A stretch of 51,419 nt of DNA from positions 1 through 51,419 of the forward strand of contig BBZO01000028.1 in the NCBI GenBank assembly GCA_001304875.1, in the 5' to 3' direction. Each line of letters starts with the position of its first letter. The first letter of the stretch is position 1. This stretch comes from Clostridia bacterium UC5.1-2E3 (lineage in GTDB: Bacteria; Bacillota; Clostridia; Lachnospirales; Lachnospiraceae). Below the pieces are notes generated by a model. The model was given only the letters and a program-made list of their open reading frames with translations, ran no database searches and was not told the DNA's origin. The position numbers and the translations under genes were made by a program. Below, piece by piece: positions 27,032 through 37,708 of this stretch.

Positions 27032-27437
27032 ACGGGCATTGATTGAGCGGGCGCTCGGCGAGCTGAAACATGCCTACGCCCCTTACTCGGGCTTCCGCGT
27101 GGCGGCGGCCCTCCTCTGTGAGGACGGAACCGTCTACACCGGGGTGAACGTGGAGAATGCCTCTTACCCGGCGGGAAACTGCGCGGAGCGGACGGCTGTT
27201 TTCAAGGCGGTCTCCGAGGGACAGAGGCGGTTCCTGGCCATCGCCGTGTGCGGGGGAATGGACGGGAACGTGACGGACTACTGCACCCCCTGCGGCATCT
27301 GCCGGCAGGTGATGCGGGAATTTGCGGATCCGGAGCGCTTTCTGGTGATCGTGGCGAAGAGCGTGGACGAGTACCGGGAGTACACGCTGGCACAGCTTCT
27401 GCCGGAGAGCTTCGGGCCGGATATGCTGGGGAGGTGA
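27012..27437 (+). CDS. cdd: Cytidine deaminase
   Basis: An intact 141-residue enzyme that turns (deoxy)cytidine into (deoxy)uridine. The zinc site is [11 protein letters not shown] (about 54-64, CAE with the catalytic Glu) and [12 protein letters not shown] (about 90-101, PCxxC). N-terminal [20 protein letters not shown] and [11 protein letters not shown] are also typical. I chose ATG 27012 because GGAGG is 8 nt upstream; the ATG at 27006 is too close to it. The start lies within the end of deoC, so translation is coupled. Confidence 0.93.
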   Translation: MEMRIDKRALIERALGELKHAYAPYSGFRVAAALLCEDGTVYTGVNVENASYPAGNCAERTAVFKAVSEGQRRFLAIAVCGGMDGNVTDYCTPCGICRQVMREFADPERFLVIVAKSVDEYREYTLAQLLPESFGPDMLGR

Positions 27438-27443
27438 GCGTGC

Positions 27444-28764
<1,321 letters not shown>

Positions 28765-28785
28765 GCGGGAGGAAACGAATGGAAC

Positions 28786-28814
28786 TTGAAATCTGTTTCC
28801 GCTTGATGTATAAT
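28786..28814 (+). promoter_or_regulatory. Promoter of the 6S RNA gene
   Basis: TTGAAA (28786-28791), a 17-bp spacer, and a perfect TATAAT (28809-28814). It points to a transcript starting near 28821. Confidence 0.8.
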
Positions 28815-28820
28815 CAGAAT

Positions 28821-29021
28821 ATCAATAAAGAACGTTTTTGTGATTCCTGGGGTGCTCGATACTCTTACTTTTTTTGAACCTACAGTATGACATCAGGGAT
28901 TCCAATATTTATAGGCGGATGTCAGGCCTCCTCCGAGTGGAAGGCAGAAGTCTATGTGAGGTTGCCCACCTAGCTTGGCTAGGCGTCAATATTGTAAGAA
29001 CCGGCATTTTGGGAATACAAA
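28821..29021 (+). ncRNA. ssrS: 6S RNA (SsrS), Clostridia type
   Basis: A non-coding transcript of about 200 nt between its own strong promoter and a strong terminator. Its two ends pair: TTTTTGTGATTCCTGGGGTGC near the 5' end with GCATTTTGGGAATACAAAA near the 3' end, allowing G-U pairs. Sequence words such as GGTGCTCGATACTC, TTTTTGAACCTACAG, GTGAGGTTGCCCACCT and AGAACCGGCATTTTGGG match what I recall of Clostridial 6S RNA. 6S RNA folds into a promoter-like bulged rod that binds the housekeeping RNA polymerase and limits transcription in slow growth. The name rests on recall of sequence and on shape; a covariance search would settle it. Confidence 0.78.
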
Positions 29022-29058
29022 AGATAAAAGCAGCGAGCAATCGCTGCTTTATCTTTTT
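29022..29058 (+). terminator. Terminator of 6S RNA
   Basis: AGATAAAAGCAGCGA (29022-29036) pairs with TCGCTGCTTTATCT (29041-29054) around a GCAA loop, followed by TTTT. Confidence 0.9.
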
Positions 29059-29139
29059 GCAAAAATATGAAATATATGGTAATATAATCAGAAGGGCGTT
29101 TTATCACGCAGAAAATGTTGCTTTTTTGAAGGAGAATTT

Positions 29140-30388
29140 ATGAAAAACCGTGATCTTAAGACATACATCTACTGGGGCGTGACGGCGGTCTGTGTGATCG
29201 CGGTGTGCATTGTGCTTAACTATGTCGTGAGGGAGAGACAGGCATTCATGGGCATCCTGCGGATGGTGGCGGGCATTCTGGCTCCCATCACCTACGGTGC
29301 GGTGTTAGCGTATCTTACCGCCCCCGTGTATAACGGGGCCAGGGAGTTCTGTGAGCGCACGCTGAGGCCCAGCACGAAGAGTGAAAAAAAGCTTAAAAAG
29401 GGCGGGAAAGGTGTACGGCACCATCACCAGCCTTCTGCTTGTCTGCGTCGTTATCTTTGGCCTGCTCAGGCTTCTGCTTCCCCAGATTTGGGAGAGTATT
29501 TCCGGACTCAATGCGGCTCTGCCGACGTACATTGAAAATCTTTATATGTGGATCCGAAAGCTTCTGGAGGACAATCCGGAGTTCGAGAGCATGGTTCTCT
29601 CCAATCTGACCTATGTGCTGACCGAGTTCCAGGACTGGGGCAGAGGATTTTTCACCCGCATGGACGCCGAGTGGGTGGGGACATTTATCAGCAGCCTCTC
29701 CAGCGGCGTGATGACCGCGGTCACCCAGGTGATGAACGCGCTGATCGGGCTCATCGTGATGGTGTATCTCTTAAATATCAAGGAGCTTCTGGCGGGGCAG
29801 GGGAAGAAGATTATCTACAGCCTGTTCCCGGTGAAGATAGCCAACGACATCGTGAGCGAGATCCGTTTTGTGCACAAGGTGTTCGGGGGATTTATCATCG
29901 GAAAGCTGGTGGATTCCCTGATTATCGGGATTCTGTGCTTTCTGTGCCTAAGCTTCATGGATATGCCCTACTATCTGCTGATCAGCGTGATTGTGGGCGT
30001 GACCAATGTGATCCCGTTTTTCGGCCCGTTTATAGGCGCCATTCCGTCGGCGTTCCTGGTGCTTCTGGTGAGCCCCATGAAATGCCTGTACTTCCTGATT
30101 TTCATTCTGCTTTTACAGCAGTTTGACGGAAATATACTGGGGCCCAAGATCCTGGGCGATTCCACGGGACTTCCCAGCTTCTGGGTGCTGTTTTCCATTC
30201 TCCTGTTCGGCGGCCTGTTCGGCTTCGTGGGAATGATTATCGGCGTCCCCACCTGCGCAGTCATCTTCGACCTGATCTCGAAGGCTGTCAGGAAATCGCT
30301 GAAGGCGAAGAACCTGTCGGAGGAGACGGAGGATTATCTGAGGCTTGACCATGTGGATGAGGAGAGCGGCAAATTCATATCCAGATAG
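29140..30388 (+). CDS. AI-2E family membrane protein, one frameshift
   Basis: About 416 residues when two bases are restored near 29398 (LKKAAGKVYGTITSLLL). Eight or so helices. The family signature region is VTNVIPFFGPFIGAIPSAFLVL (about residues 290-310), with FVHKVFGGFIIGKLVDSLII before it, and QFDGNILGPKILGDSTGLPS after it. Members include PerM, YtvI and TqsA; proposed roles are signal export or Na+/H+ exchange, and the substrate here is unknown. GAAGGAG lies 6 nt before the start. The downstream SpoIID gene follows by 9 nt. Confidence 0.88.
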
Positions 30389-30397
30389 AGGTTGTGT

Positions 30398-32641
30398 ATG
30401 AAGATAAACAAAATGTTTTTTGGGTCGCGGGGATTCCCGTGCTCCTCATTCTGCTGATCGTCATTATCGCCAGGTTTGAGCCCGAGGGAAGCCATATTGC
30501 CCGGGCCTCGGCCTACAAGGCCGCGGCGCTTGCACTGGCGGACCGGGAGACCATCGAGGAGAGCCTTGAGGGCTCCGCGTGGAGTATTCCGGAGGATGAG
30601 AAAAATCAGTGGTTTGGGAAATACAAGGAGTATCTGTTCCGGAACGGCTATATCGGCGGGGAGCATCTTGAGAGCTCCGCGGTGGAGTCGTTTACATACG
30701 GGGAGGCGGCCTATATCGCAGAGCAGGTGGGCGGGGAGATGAAGAATGCCCTGACCGTGTCCACGAAAAAGTACGGCCGCGCCATGCCCCAGGATGAGTG
30801 GTGGGTCTTTTATGACTATCTGCGAAAGGCGGTGGATCCGGACGGGGCGGTGAGGGAGGAGCAGGTGCTTCTCTACGGCACGCCGGCCAACGTGAAGGAG
30901 GCCGACAGCTGGACCGCCTACACCAGCGGCGGAGTCTGGAAATTTGAGGGCGTGGCTCTTGACGCCTGCACGGACCGGGAGATCGAAGTGCTGGTCCGGG
31001 GGGACGAGATCATCCGCATGGTGAGGGTCGTGGATGAGACCGTGACCTACGAAAATGTCTGGCTTTCCAGAGGCAGCGGGGAGAATTTAAAGGTCTATGT
31101 GGGCGGGGCCTACAGGGAATTTGCAGTTAAGGAAAAGGAACTGGACGCGGTGGCCGACAATCTGGCGGATCTGCGCCTCAAAAAGGGAAAGATCGATAAG
31201 ATCACCGTCAAGAATGAGCGGATCACCGGCGAGGTGCTGGCGGTGGCCGGGGATCACATCGAGATCGAGGGCTACGGGGTTCTGCCGCTGGCGGACAATT
31301 TCAAGGTGTATAAAACCTACGGGCTCTTTGCGGAGCAGAAGAAGAAGGATATCCTGGTGGGCTACGCCCTGCAGGAGTTCGTGGTGGCCGACGGGGAGGT
31401 CTGCGCGGCGCTGACCACCAGAAGCTTCGACGCGAAAAACATCCGGGTGCTCTTAATGGACACCGGTTTTAAGACGATTTCCACGACCGGATTGTGCTGC
31501 GGGCCGACGGGCCGCTCCTCTTAAGCTGGGGCGACGAGACGGAGACTGTTGCGGAGGGAACCGTCATAGAGATTCTTCCCGACGACGAGAGGCTGGCGGA
31601 GGGACGCATCGTCCTGGAGCCCAGTCGGTGAAGACCGGGATTGCGGCCGAGAGCATTGAGCGGGCCCAGGGGACGCCCTCCTACTACGGCACGCTGGAGA
31701 TCCGGAAGGAGCCGGAGGGGCTCCTGCTGATCAATGAATTGGATATCGAGGATTATTTAACCCGCGTGGTGCCCAGCGAGATGCCGTCCTACTACGAGAA
31801 GGAGGCGCTGAAAGCCCAGGCGGTCTGCGCCAGGACCTACGCCTACCGGCAGATCCAGGCCAACGCCTACAGCCAGTACGGCGCCCATGTGGACGACAGT
31901 ACCAATTACCAGGTGTATAACAACACCGAGACTTACGAGCGGACAGACGCGGCGGTGGCGGAGACCTACGGGCAGCTTCTGACAGTCGGCGGCGGGCTGG
32001 CGGAGGCCTACTATTTCTCCACCTCCTGCGGATACACCACCGACGGGACGCTGTGGGGCGCACCGGCGGAGTCGGTTCCCTACCTTAAGGCCATTCCGGT
32101 GACTGGAAACCAGGTGGAGATGAATCTCTCCGACGACGCGCTGTTTGAAGAGTACATAAAGGGAAAGAACACGGACGCCTACGACTATGCGTTTCCGCTG
32201 TACCGCTGGAGGGTGGATATCACCAACCGCCAGCTGGAGCAGAAGCTGGACCGCCTGGGCGTCATCACCGGCCTCGAGGTGACGGAGCGGGGGCCCGGCG
32301 GCATCGCGAAGGAGGTAAGGGTCACCGGCGAGGGCGACACGAAGATTCTGAGCGGACAGACGCAGATCCGGAACACGCTGGGAAACAGCAGCCTGGTTTA
32401 CACGAAAAATGACGGCGAGACCTTAAGCGGCTGGGACAGTCTGCCCAGCGCGTTTATCCACATCGAGGTGAAGGAGAGAAACGAGGAGGAGAATACCACC
32501 ACCTTCACCATCTGGGGCGGCGGTTACGGCCACGGCGTGGGCATGAGCCAGAACGGCGCCGAGGGCATGGCCAGGGCCGGGAAGAATTACAGGGAAATCC
32601 TGGAATTTTTCTACCGCGGCGCAGAAATACAGGAACAGTAG
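30398..32641 (+). CDS. SpoIID/LytB-domain protein, membrane anchored, three frameshifts
   Basis: About 748 residues after restoring one T near 30423, and one base each near 31475 and 31622. The N-terminus is a membrane anchor (IPVLLILLIVIIARF). A long middle part (residues 40-410) has no domain I recognise. From about residue 420 it is a SpoIID domain: YLTRVVPSEMPSYYEKEALK, QAVCARTYAYRQIQ, CGYTTDGTLWG and, at the end, WGGGYGHGVGMSQNGAEGMA. SpoIID proteins cut bare glycan strands of peptidoglycan, in sporulation or cell-wall turnover. The start at 30398 (MKINKMFF) fits the ribosome site AGAGG better than the ATG at 30394, which is in the currently unshifted frame. Confidence 0.85.
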
Positions 32642-32656
32642 ACAAAGGGGACGTAT

Positions 32657-34294
32657 ATGACACGAAAGATGAGTTTGAGAAGACTTTTAAAACTGGCGGC
32701 GGCGGTCTGTCTGGCCGCGACCATGACTTTTTCCGGATACGCGGGCGGCATTTCCTACGCCGCCTCCGACCGGCCCTATTTTCTGGCGGCCACCTACTGC
32801 TCGGACGAGTGGGTGATCACATTCTGGAACAGTGAGAGCGCGGACATGGAGACGGAGCTTCAGCAGATCGCGGCGGACGGCTTCAACTGCATTATCCTGG
32901 CGGTGCCGTGGCGGGAGTTCCAGCCGTCCATGGAGCCGGTGCGGTATGAGGAGTATGCGTTTGACAAATTAAACCGGGTGATGGCTGCGGCCGGACGACA
33001 CGGGCTGGATGTGATGTTCCGCGTGGGCTATACCTGGGATTACTCGAAGCCCGAGGGGCAGGACGGGATCCTGGAACGCTACCGCAGGCTTCTCTACGAC
33101 GACACGGCGAGGGCAGCCTGGCGGGACTACGTGAGCACGCTCTATCAGACCGCGGCGGTTTACCCGAATTTTGCCGGCGGATTCTTAACCTGGGAGGACT
33201 TCTGGAATTTCGTGGAGAGCGCAGGCTCTTACGGGCGGGGAAGGGACAGCCGGGAGATGGCGGAAAAGATCGGCTACAGCTCCTACGTTGCGGAGCGCTA
33301 CTCCTGGGATGAGATCAATGCGCTTTACGGCGCGGACTTTGGAGCGGCGGAGGACATCTATCTGCCGTCGCAGGACAGCCCGGCGTTCCGTCTGTTCTTC
33401 GAGTTCTACGACACGTTTCTGAATGAGATCCTGCTGGAGAGCCAGCAGGTGTTCCCCAACCTCTCCATGGAGGTGCGGCTGGACGTGGATCCGGTGCCGG
33501 ACGGGGAGGGCGGATACTTCGGCAGCGGCCACCAGAGCACCTTCGGGTGCGGCAGCTCTTCTTTTACCTCGGCCATGTACTCGGTGTCCATGGGGCGGGA
33601 GGAGGACAGCCGCATCACCGCCGACGAGGCGGTCCGGACCATGGATCAGATTCTGGGGCTGACGCAGATTTTCAATGGGGGCAAACCCATTTTCGTGGAT
33701 CAGTTCCTGTTCATGGACAATACGCCGGGATTTGAGAAGAACGGACGGCTCATCGAGTCGGAGATTCCGGCCTTCATCGTAAACAGCAGCGACGTGCTGA
33801 GGCGGCGCAGCAAAGGCTACGGCATCTGGACCTACAGGGACTACTGCGACAGCGTGGTTTACAACGCCCAGTTCGGCCTGGATGAGAAGGGCTGGAACTT
33901 CCAGGGGGAGGCTTACGTGATGGATGACGGCGGCAATAAGCGCGCCTATCTGCCGTCCAGAAGCGCCATCGTGCAGGATTTTAACGTGCAGCTCAAGAAG
34001 GGGTCCCAGGTGCACGTGCAGTTCTCGGCCGCCGGGGACGAGGGGAGCCACATGACTGTGAATATGGGCACGGAGAGCCGGACGGTGGCCCTGTCGGAGG
34101 AGAAGAAGGTCTACAGCATGGAGTTCCCGGCCAGGCAGTATGAGTCTGTCACCTTCCGGAGCCAGGGAAACGCCTGGGTGGACGACGTGAAGGTCTACAC
34201 GTTTGTGACCCAGTCGGAGGTCTATCACTTCAACGGCTCGCCGGGGATGGCGCTGGATGCGGTCAGGGAGCTGAACCGTCTGCTTAAAAATTAA
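32657..34294 (+). CDS. Secreted glycoside hydrolase-like protein (TIM barrel)
   Basis: An intact 545-residue protein with a signal peptide (RRLLKLAAAVCLAATMTFSG, cut near SYAA-SDRP). The body looks like a GH5/GH42-type barrel: DGFNCIILAVPWREFQP, HGLDVMFRVGYTWDYSK, and NFAGGFLTWEDFWNFVESA, where a Glu is in a position typical of the acid/base. KPIFVDQFLFMDNTPGF would be a later strand, and RSKGYGIWTYRDYCDSVVYN the last. The C-terminal 120 residues form a beta-rich module like a carbohydrate-binding domain. I cannot name the family or the sugar. It starts 15 nt after the SpoIID gene, so a cell-wall or exopolysaccharide substrate is possible. Confidence 0.75.
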   Translation: MTRKMSLRRLLKLAAAVCLAATMTFSGYAGGISYAASDRPYFLAATYCSDEWVITFWNSESADMETELQQIAADGFNCIILAVPWREFQPSMEPVRYEEYAFDKLNRVMAAAGRHGLDVMFRVGYTWDYSKPEGQDGILERYRRLLYDDTARAAWRDYVSTLYQTAAVYPNFAGGFLTWEDFWNFVESAGSYGRGRDSREMAEKIGYSSYVAERYSWDEINALYGADFGAAEDIYLPSQDSPAFRLFFEFYDTFLNEILLESQQVFPNLSMEVRLDVDPVPDGEGGYFGSGHQSTFGCGSSSFTSAMYSVSMGREEDSRITADEAVRTMDQILGLTQIFNGGKPIFVDQFLFMDNTPGFEKNGRLIESEIPAFIVNSSDVLRRRSKGYGIWTYRDYCDSVVYNAQFGLDEKGWNFQGEAYVMDDGGNKRAYLPSRSAIVQDFNVQLKKGSQVHVQFSAAGDEGSHMTVNMGTESRTVALSEEKKVYSMEFPARQYESVTFRSQGNAWVDDVKVYTFVTQSEVYHFNGSPGMALDAVRELNRLLKN

Positions 34295-34311
34295 ATCGGT
34301 GAAATCATAAG

Positions 34312-34354
34312 CGGCGCCGCCGGAGAGACTTTAGGATCGTCTCTCCGGCGCGCC
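34312..34354. terminator. Hairpin between convergent genes
   Basis: GGCGCCGCCGGAGAGAC pairs with GTCTCTCCGGCGCGCC around TTTAGGATC-like loop bases. There is no long T-tract on either strand. It lies between the glycosidase-like gene and the phosphofructokinase gene and could serve both. Confidence 0.5.
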
Positions 34355-34361
34355 GTCTGTG

Positions 34362-35566
34362 TCATCGTGACAGATATTTTGGAAGTCCGTCCTCCATGGG
34401 GCGGGTGACTTCCCCGTGAATTAAGGGTCTCGCGTAGGCGAGGAAATCGGGAGAAATGTCGCATCCGCCGCCCGTGATCCACTGGGTGGGGAAGGTTTTC
34501 TCCTTGTTGCAGACCTCGTTCACGTCCACCAGGATACAGTGGTTTTTGTAAACGTTGGTGCCGCGGCGCTCGAAGCCCACCATCTTTCCGGTCTCACCGG
34601 CCAGAGCGGAGGCCACGCCGAAGCTTCCGGCCTGTACGGCTTCATCGATGTCGGCGGCGGAGACCACCATGCCGGAGCAGCGCTGGCTCACGTTGAGCTC
34701 GATGGAGCGGACCTTGACGCCGAACTCGCGGCGGACGTAATTTTCAAGCACCTTGCCGCAGCCGGTCAGCATCTTGTGGCCGAAGGTGTCAAGCTGGGCC
34801 TCGTTGGCGTACTCGCAGATGAAGGTGCGGCTGGCGTCGGCGATGCCTCGGAGACGCAGACCACCACGTTGGAGGAGGTCTCGAAGGCCTTGTCTAAATC
34901 GGCGGAGAAACGCTCGAACTCGAACGGGGACTCCGGCAGGTAGATGAGAAGCGGGTTGTCGCCCACATGCTTTCTGGCCATGACGCTGGCGGCGGTCAGC
35001 CATCCTGCGTGGCGGCCCATGATCTCCACGATGGTGACGGAGCGCTGCTGGTAGACGCTGGCGTCCAGGGCGATCTCCCGGACGGTGCTGGCCACGTACT
35101 TGGCGGCACTGCCGTAGCCGGCGTGTGGTCGGTCATGATCAGATCGTTGTCTATGGTTTTCGGGATGCCGATGAAGCGGATGTCGCTGCCGACGGAGGCG
35201 GCGTAGCGGGAGAGCTTGCTGACGGTATCCATGGAGTCATTTCCCCCGATGTAGAAGAGCGCCGATGTCCATGCGCTCGAACTTCTGGAACAGGGTGGGG
35301 TACACCGGGCTGTGCGGATCCTCGGGAAGCTTATAGCGGCAGGAACCTAAGTAGGCGGCGGGGGTCAGCCTGAGAACCTCCAAATCCTCCGCGCTTAGGC
35401 CGGATAAGTCCATGTAGTGGCCGCCCAGGAATCCCTCGATGCCGTTGACCATCCCGTAGACGGTGCCCACCCCGCTGCTCTTAAGGCCCTCGGTGACGAC
35501 GCCGTAGAGACTGGCGTTGATGACGGCGGTGGGGCCGCCGGACTGTCCTACGATAATGTTTTTCAT
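34362..35566 (-). CDS. pfp: 6-phosphofructokinase, PPi-dependent type, three frameshifts
   Basis: Phosphorylates fructose 6-phosphate. 402 residues after restoring two bases (GC) near 35265 and one base each near 35115 and 34850. N-terminal IIVGQSGGPTAVINASLYG starts the phosphate site. FYIGGNDSMDTVSKL (about 100) has Asp after GGN where ATP-dependent enzymes have Gly (GGDGS). IPKTIDNDLIMTDHTPGYGS carries the Lys before TID. Both features favour pyrophosphate as donor. EIMGRHAGWLTAAS and the C-terminal ITGGGCDISPDFLAYA follow. The naming by donor is inference from these residues. GTGCGACATA-type leader with AGGAG (near 35577) precedes the ATG. Confidence 0.88.
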
Positions 35567-35628
35567 ATGTATGTCGCTCCTTTTTGTGCGTGAATGTTCT
35601 TATGGCCCTGTATCTCCCGGTTTATAAG

Positions 35629-35657
35629 GGGATAGCAGGACACGGTACATTTTACAA
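35629..35657 (-). promoter_or_regulatory. Possible promoter of the phosphofructokinase gene
   Basis: On the reverse strand: TTGTAA (35657-35652), a 17-bp spacer, and TATCCC (35634-35629), about 63 nt before the start. The -10 is weak. Confidence 0.4.
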
Positions 35658-35687
35658 TAGCCGGGAGTCTTTGGCAAGAAAAAAATG

Positions 35688-35927
35688 TCATTCGTCCGGG
35701 TGATCTAAGAGATAATTGAGGGTGCCGGTCATTTTTTCCAGCATTTCCAGGCTGGGCGCTTCTAAAATGACCCGGTCCCCGTCGGGGTAGATGTCGGCGA
35801 ACAGGTGGAACTGCCGGATGAGCGGGTGGTACTGGCCGGCTACAAGCTTTGCCTCCGCCGCGGACGCGGACTGGTGGACGCTGGTGAATACGTTGGAATA
35901 ATCATTGGTTTTCTGGGGAATAAACAT
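35688..35927 (-). CDS. Small conserved protein of unknown function
   Basis: An intact 79-residue protein (MFIPQKTNDYSNVFTSVHQS, with FADIYPDGDRVILEAPSLEM near the C-terminus). AGGAGG lies 6 nt before the start. I do not recognise a domain. The charged, partly amphipathic sequence suggests a cytoplasmic protein. It lies upstream of pfp on the same strand with a 121-bp gap that holds the possible pfp promoter. Confidence 0.65.
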   Translation of the reverse strand: MFIPQKTNDYSNVFTSVHQSASAAEAKLVAGQYHPLIRQFHLFADIYPDGDRVILEAPSLEMLEKMTGTLNYLLDHPDE

Positions 35928-36017
35928 GGCGGCCTCCTGTGTGTATTTTGCCTTTGATTATAATGGGAAAATGGGCGGGTTTCAAGTCTTTTCGCCGGCC
36001 TCCGGGAAGTCCCTTCG

Positions 36018-36045
36018 TTGACACGGACGCGTTTCGCCGTATACT
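36018..36045 (+). promoter_or_regulatory. Promoter of the sppA operon
   Basis: A perfect TTGACA (36018-36023), a 16-bp spacer, and TATACT (36040-36045). The transcript would start near 36052, about 47 nt before sppA. Confidence 0.7.
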
Positions 36046-36063
36046 GGAAGGAGAGCAGAAGAA

Positions 36064-36102
36064 ATGAAACGGAACGTGCGAAGGGCGATGGTGAACGAAT
36101 GA
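36064..36102 (+). CDS. Possible 12-residue leader peptide overlapping sppA
   Basis: Behind GGAAGGAG (36046-36053) an ATG at 36064 opens MKRNVRRAMVNE and stops at TGA 36100-36102, which overlaps the sppA start as ATGA. The ribosome site is better than that of sppA itself, so the small ORF could couple translation. It could also be chance. Confidence 0.35.
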   Translation: MKRNVRRAMVNE

Positions 36103-36986
36103 AGATCAGACAGATTGTGGGAATGGCGGCCGCGGCTGTGGGGCTGGTATTTGTGGGAAGCATTAACATGTATATGCAGCAGTCGGTGCGTGCGGCGATG
36201 GAGGACAGTGCGCCGGACGGGGAGGAGACGGACGGGTACGAGGATGACGGCTATTATTATGATGAGGACTATGAGATCACATTTCCGGAGGAGGATTTCA
36301 TCCAGCGCATCGATGTGCAGGGGGAGATCAGCCGGTCCGCGTCCTACGATTTTTACTACGGAGATTACGGCTATTACGATCACCAGTGGACGCTGGAGCT
36401 GATCGATGAGCTGATGGAGAACGAGTACAACAAGGGGATTCTTCTCTACATCGACAGCCCGGGCGGCGCCATCTACGAGAGCGACGAGCTGTATCTGAAG
36501 CTGATGCGGTACAGGGAGAAGACCGGGCGGCCTGTCCGGGCGTACTTAGCGTCGGAGGCCTGCTCCGGCGGCTACTATGTGGCCATGGCGGCGGATCATC
36601 TGACGGCCAACCGCAACGGCCTGGTGGGCTCCATCGGGGTGATCGTGACCGTGGAGGACTACTCGGAGATGCTTAAGGATATGGGGATTTCCGAGATCAA
36701 TTTCGTCAGCGGCGAGAATAAGACCATGTCCTACGGCTCGGAGGCTCTGACCGAGGAGCAGACGGCGATCTACCAGGCCATGGTGGATGAATCCTACGAG
36801 CAGTTTGTGGATATCGTGGCCGAGGGCCGCGGCATGACCGAGGAGCGGGTGAAGGAGCTGGCGGACGGCCGTTTCTACACGGCGAAGCAGGCGCTGGAAA
36901 ATGGCCTCGTGGATGAGATCGCGGTGTACGAGGACATGGAGGAGGCGTATTTGGACGAGGTGGGAGTGACCCTGTTAAACGAGTAG
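36099..36986 (+). CDS. sppA: Signal peptide peptidase SppA-type S49 protease
   Basis: An intact 295-residue protein. An N-terminal signal anchor (IVGMAAAAVGLVFVGSINMY) is followed by an Asp/Glu/Tyr-rich stretch (residues 30-70). The S49 domain has GILLYIDSPGGAIYESDELY (about 114-133), EACSGGYYVAMAADHLTANR, where the Ser after Cys is the nucleophile, and LVGSIGVIVTVEDYSE. A Lys is expected further on as the general base. The protein cleaves leftover signal peptides or other membrane peptides. The acidic, tyrosine-rich stalk after the anchor is unusual. The next gene (RDD) starts 16 nt downstream. Confidence 0.9.
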   Translation: MKIRQIVGMAAAAVGLVFVGSINMYMQQSVRAAMEDSAPDGEETDGYEDDGYYYDEDYEITFPEEDFIQRIDVQGEISRSASYDFYYGDYGYYDHQWTLELIDELMENEYNKGILLYIDSPGGAIYESDELYLKLMRYREKTGRPVRAYLASEACSGGYYVAMAADHLTANRNGLVGSIGVIVTVEDYSEMLKDMGISEINFVSGENKTMSYGSEALTEEQTAIYQAMVDESYEQFVDIVAEGRGMTEERVKELADGRFYTAKQALENGLVDEIAVYEDMEEAYLDEVGVTLLNE

Positions 36987-37002
36987 AAGGAGGAGAGGGG
37001 CA

Positions 37003-37678
37003 TTGAATGATCATCGTGTATATGCCGGGCTGGGGCCGCGGTTCCTGGCTTTTATCATCGACCTGATTCTCGTGAATCTGGTGGCCGGGGTGTTTTTCGC
37101 CCTGGCGTGGAGCACGATTGTCACCGCCGGCGGCGACGGGGCGGTTCTCGACCGGAATGTGCTCTTTACCTGGAATGTCCGGGATATTGGCAGGGCGGCG
37201 TTTATGGCGCTCTATTTTGCGGTGTTCACCAGAGCCTTCGGCGGGACGGTCGGAAAGCTCTGGCTGGGGATACACGTGGTGACGCCGGAGGGAGAGCGGA
37301 TCGGATTCGGGACGGCCCTCTACCGGGAAACCGTGGGGCGTTTTTCTATCCTCCATCTTTTTCCTGGGATATCTGCCGGCCATATTCTCGGAGCAGCATG
37401 TGTCGCTCCACGACTGGCTCAGCGGGACGCGGGTGGTGAACGTGCGAAGAGCCGCTGCCGCGCCGAAGGTGAGCGTGGGCGAGGCGGCCCACTGGCAGGG
37501 GAGCGCGGAGGTAGAGAGCGCTTCGGATGAGGCGGCGCGGTGCGGGGCAGCGGCTGATCCGGGTGAGGTAGCGCAGTGCGGCGCGGAGAACGCTTCGGAT
37601 GAGGCGGCCCGCCGGGAAGCGGAGGTGCAGGAGGAGCAGCTTCGCCGCACCGTCATGGACGAGGAGAGTCTTCCGTGA
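37003..37678 (+). CDS. RDD-family membrane protein with repeat-like tail, one frameshift
   Basis: Starts with TTG at 37003 behind AGGAGGAGAGG; the first residues MNDHRVYAGLGPRFLAFIID carry the RDD motif arginine and aspartate. Helices: FLAFIIDLILVNLVAGVFFALAW-like and AAFMALYFAVFTRAFGGTVG, then KLWLGIHVVTPEGERIGFGT. Removing one T near 37340 joins to FFLGYLPAIFSEQHVSLHDW and LSGTRVVNV, the normal end of the RDD domain. This is one of the few sites in the window where an extra base, not a lost one, fits best. The C-terminal 75 residues are Ala/Glu-rich with a repeated ASDEAAR. Function unknown; perhaps transport. Confidence 0.8.
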
Positions 37679-37708
37679 TTTTGCCGCGGAAGGCTTTGCC
37701 GGGGAGCG

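Noticed and set aside
33185..34228. A 347-codon open frame antisense to the glycosidase-like gene
   Set aside because: It has no ribosome site, its product is His/Leu/Val-rich without a domain, and the forward frame codes for an intact secreted protein. It is a GC-rich shadow.
36706..37708. Long reverse-strand extension of the DUF885 frame over the RDD and sppA genes
   Set aside because: It arises because a lost base near 37826 removes the true stop at 37709. With the base restored, the protein ends FEKWLGQ as in the family.
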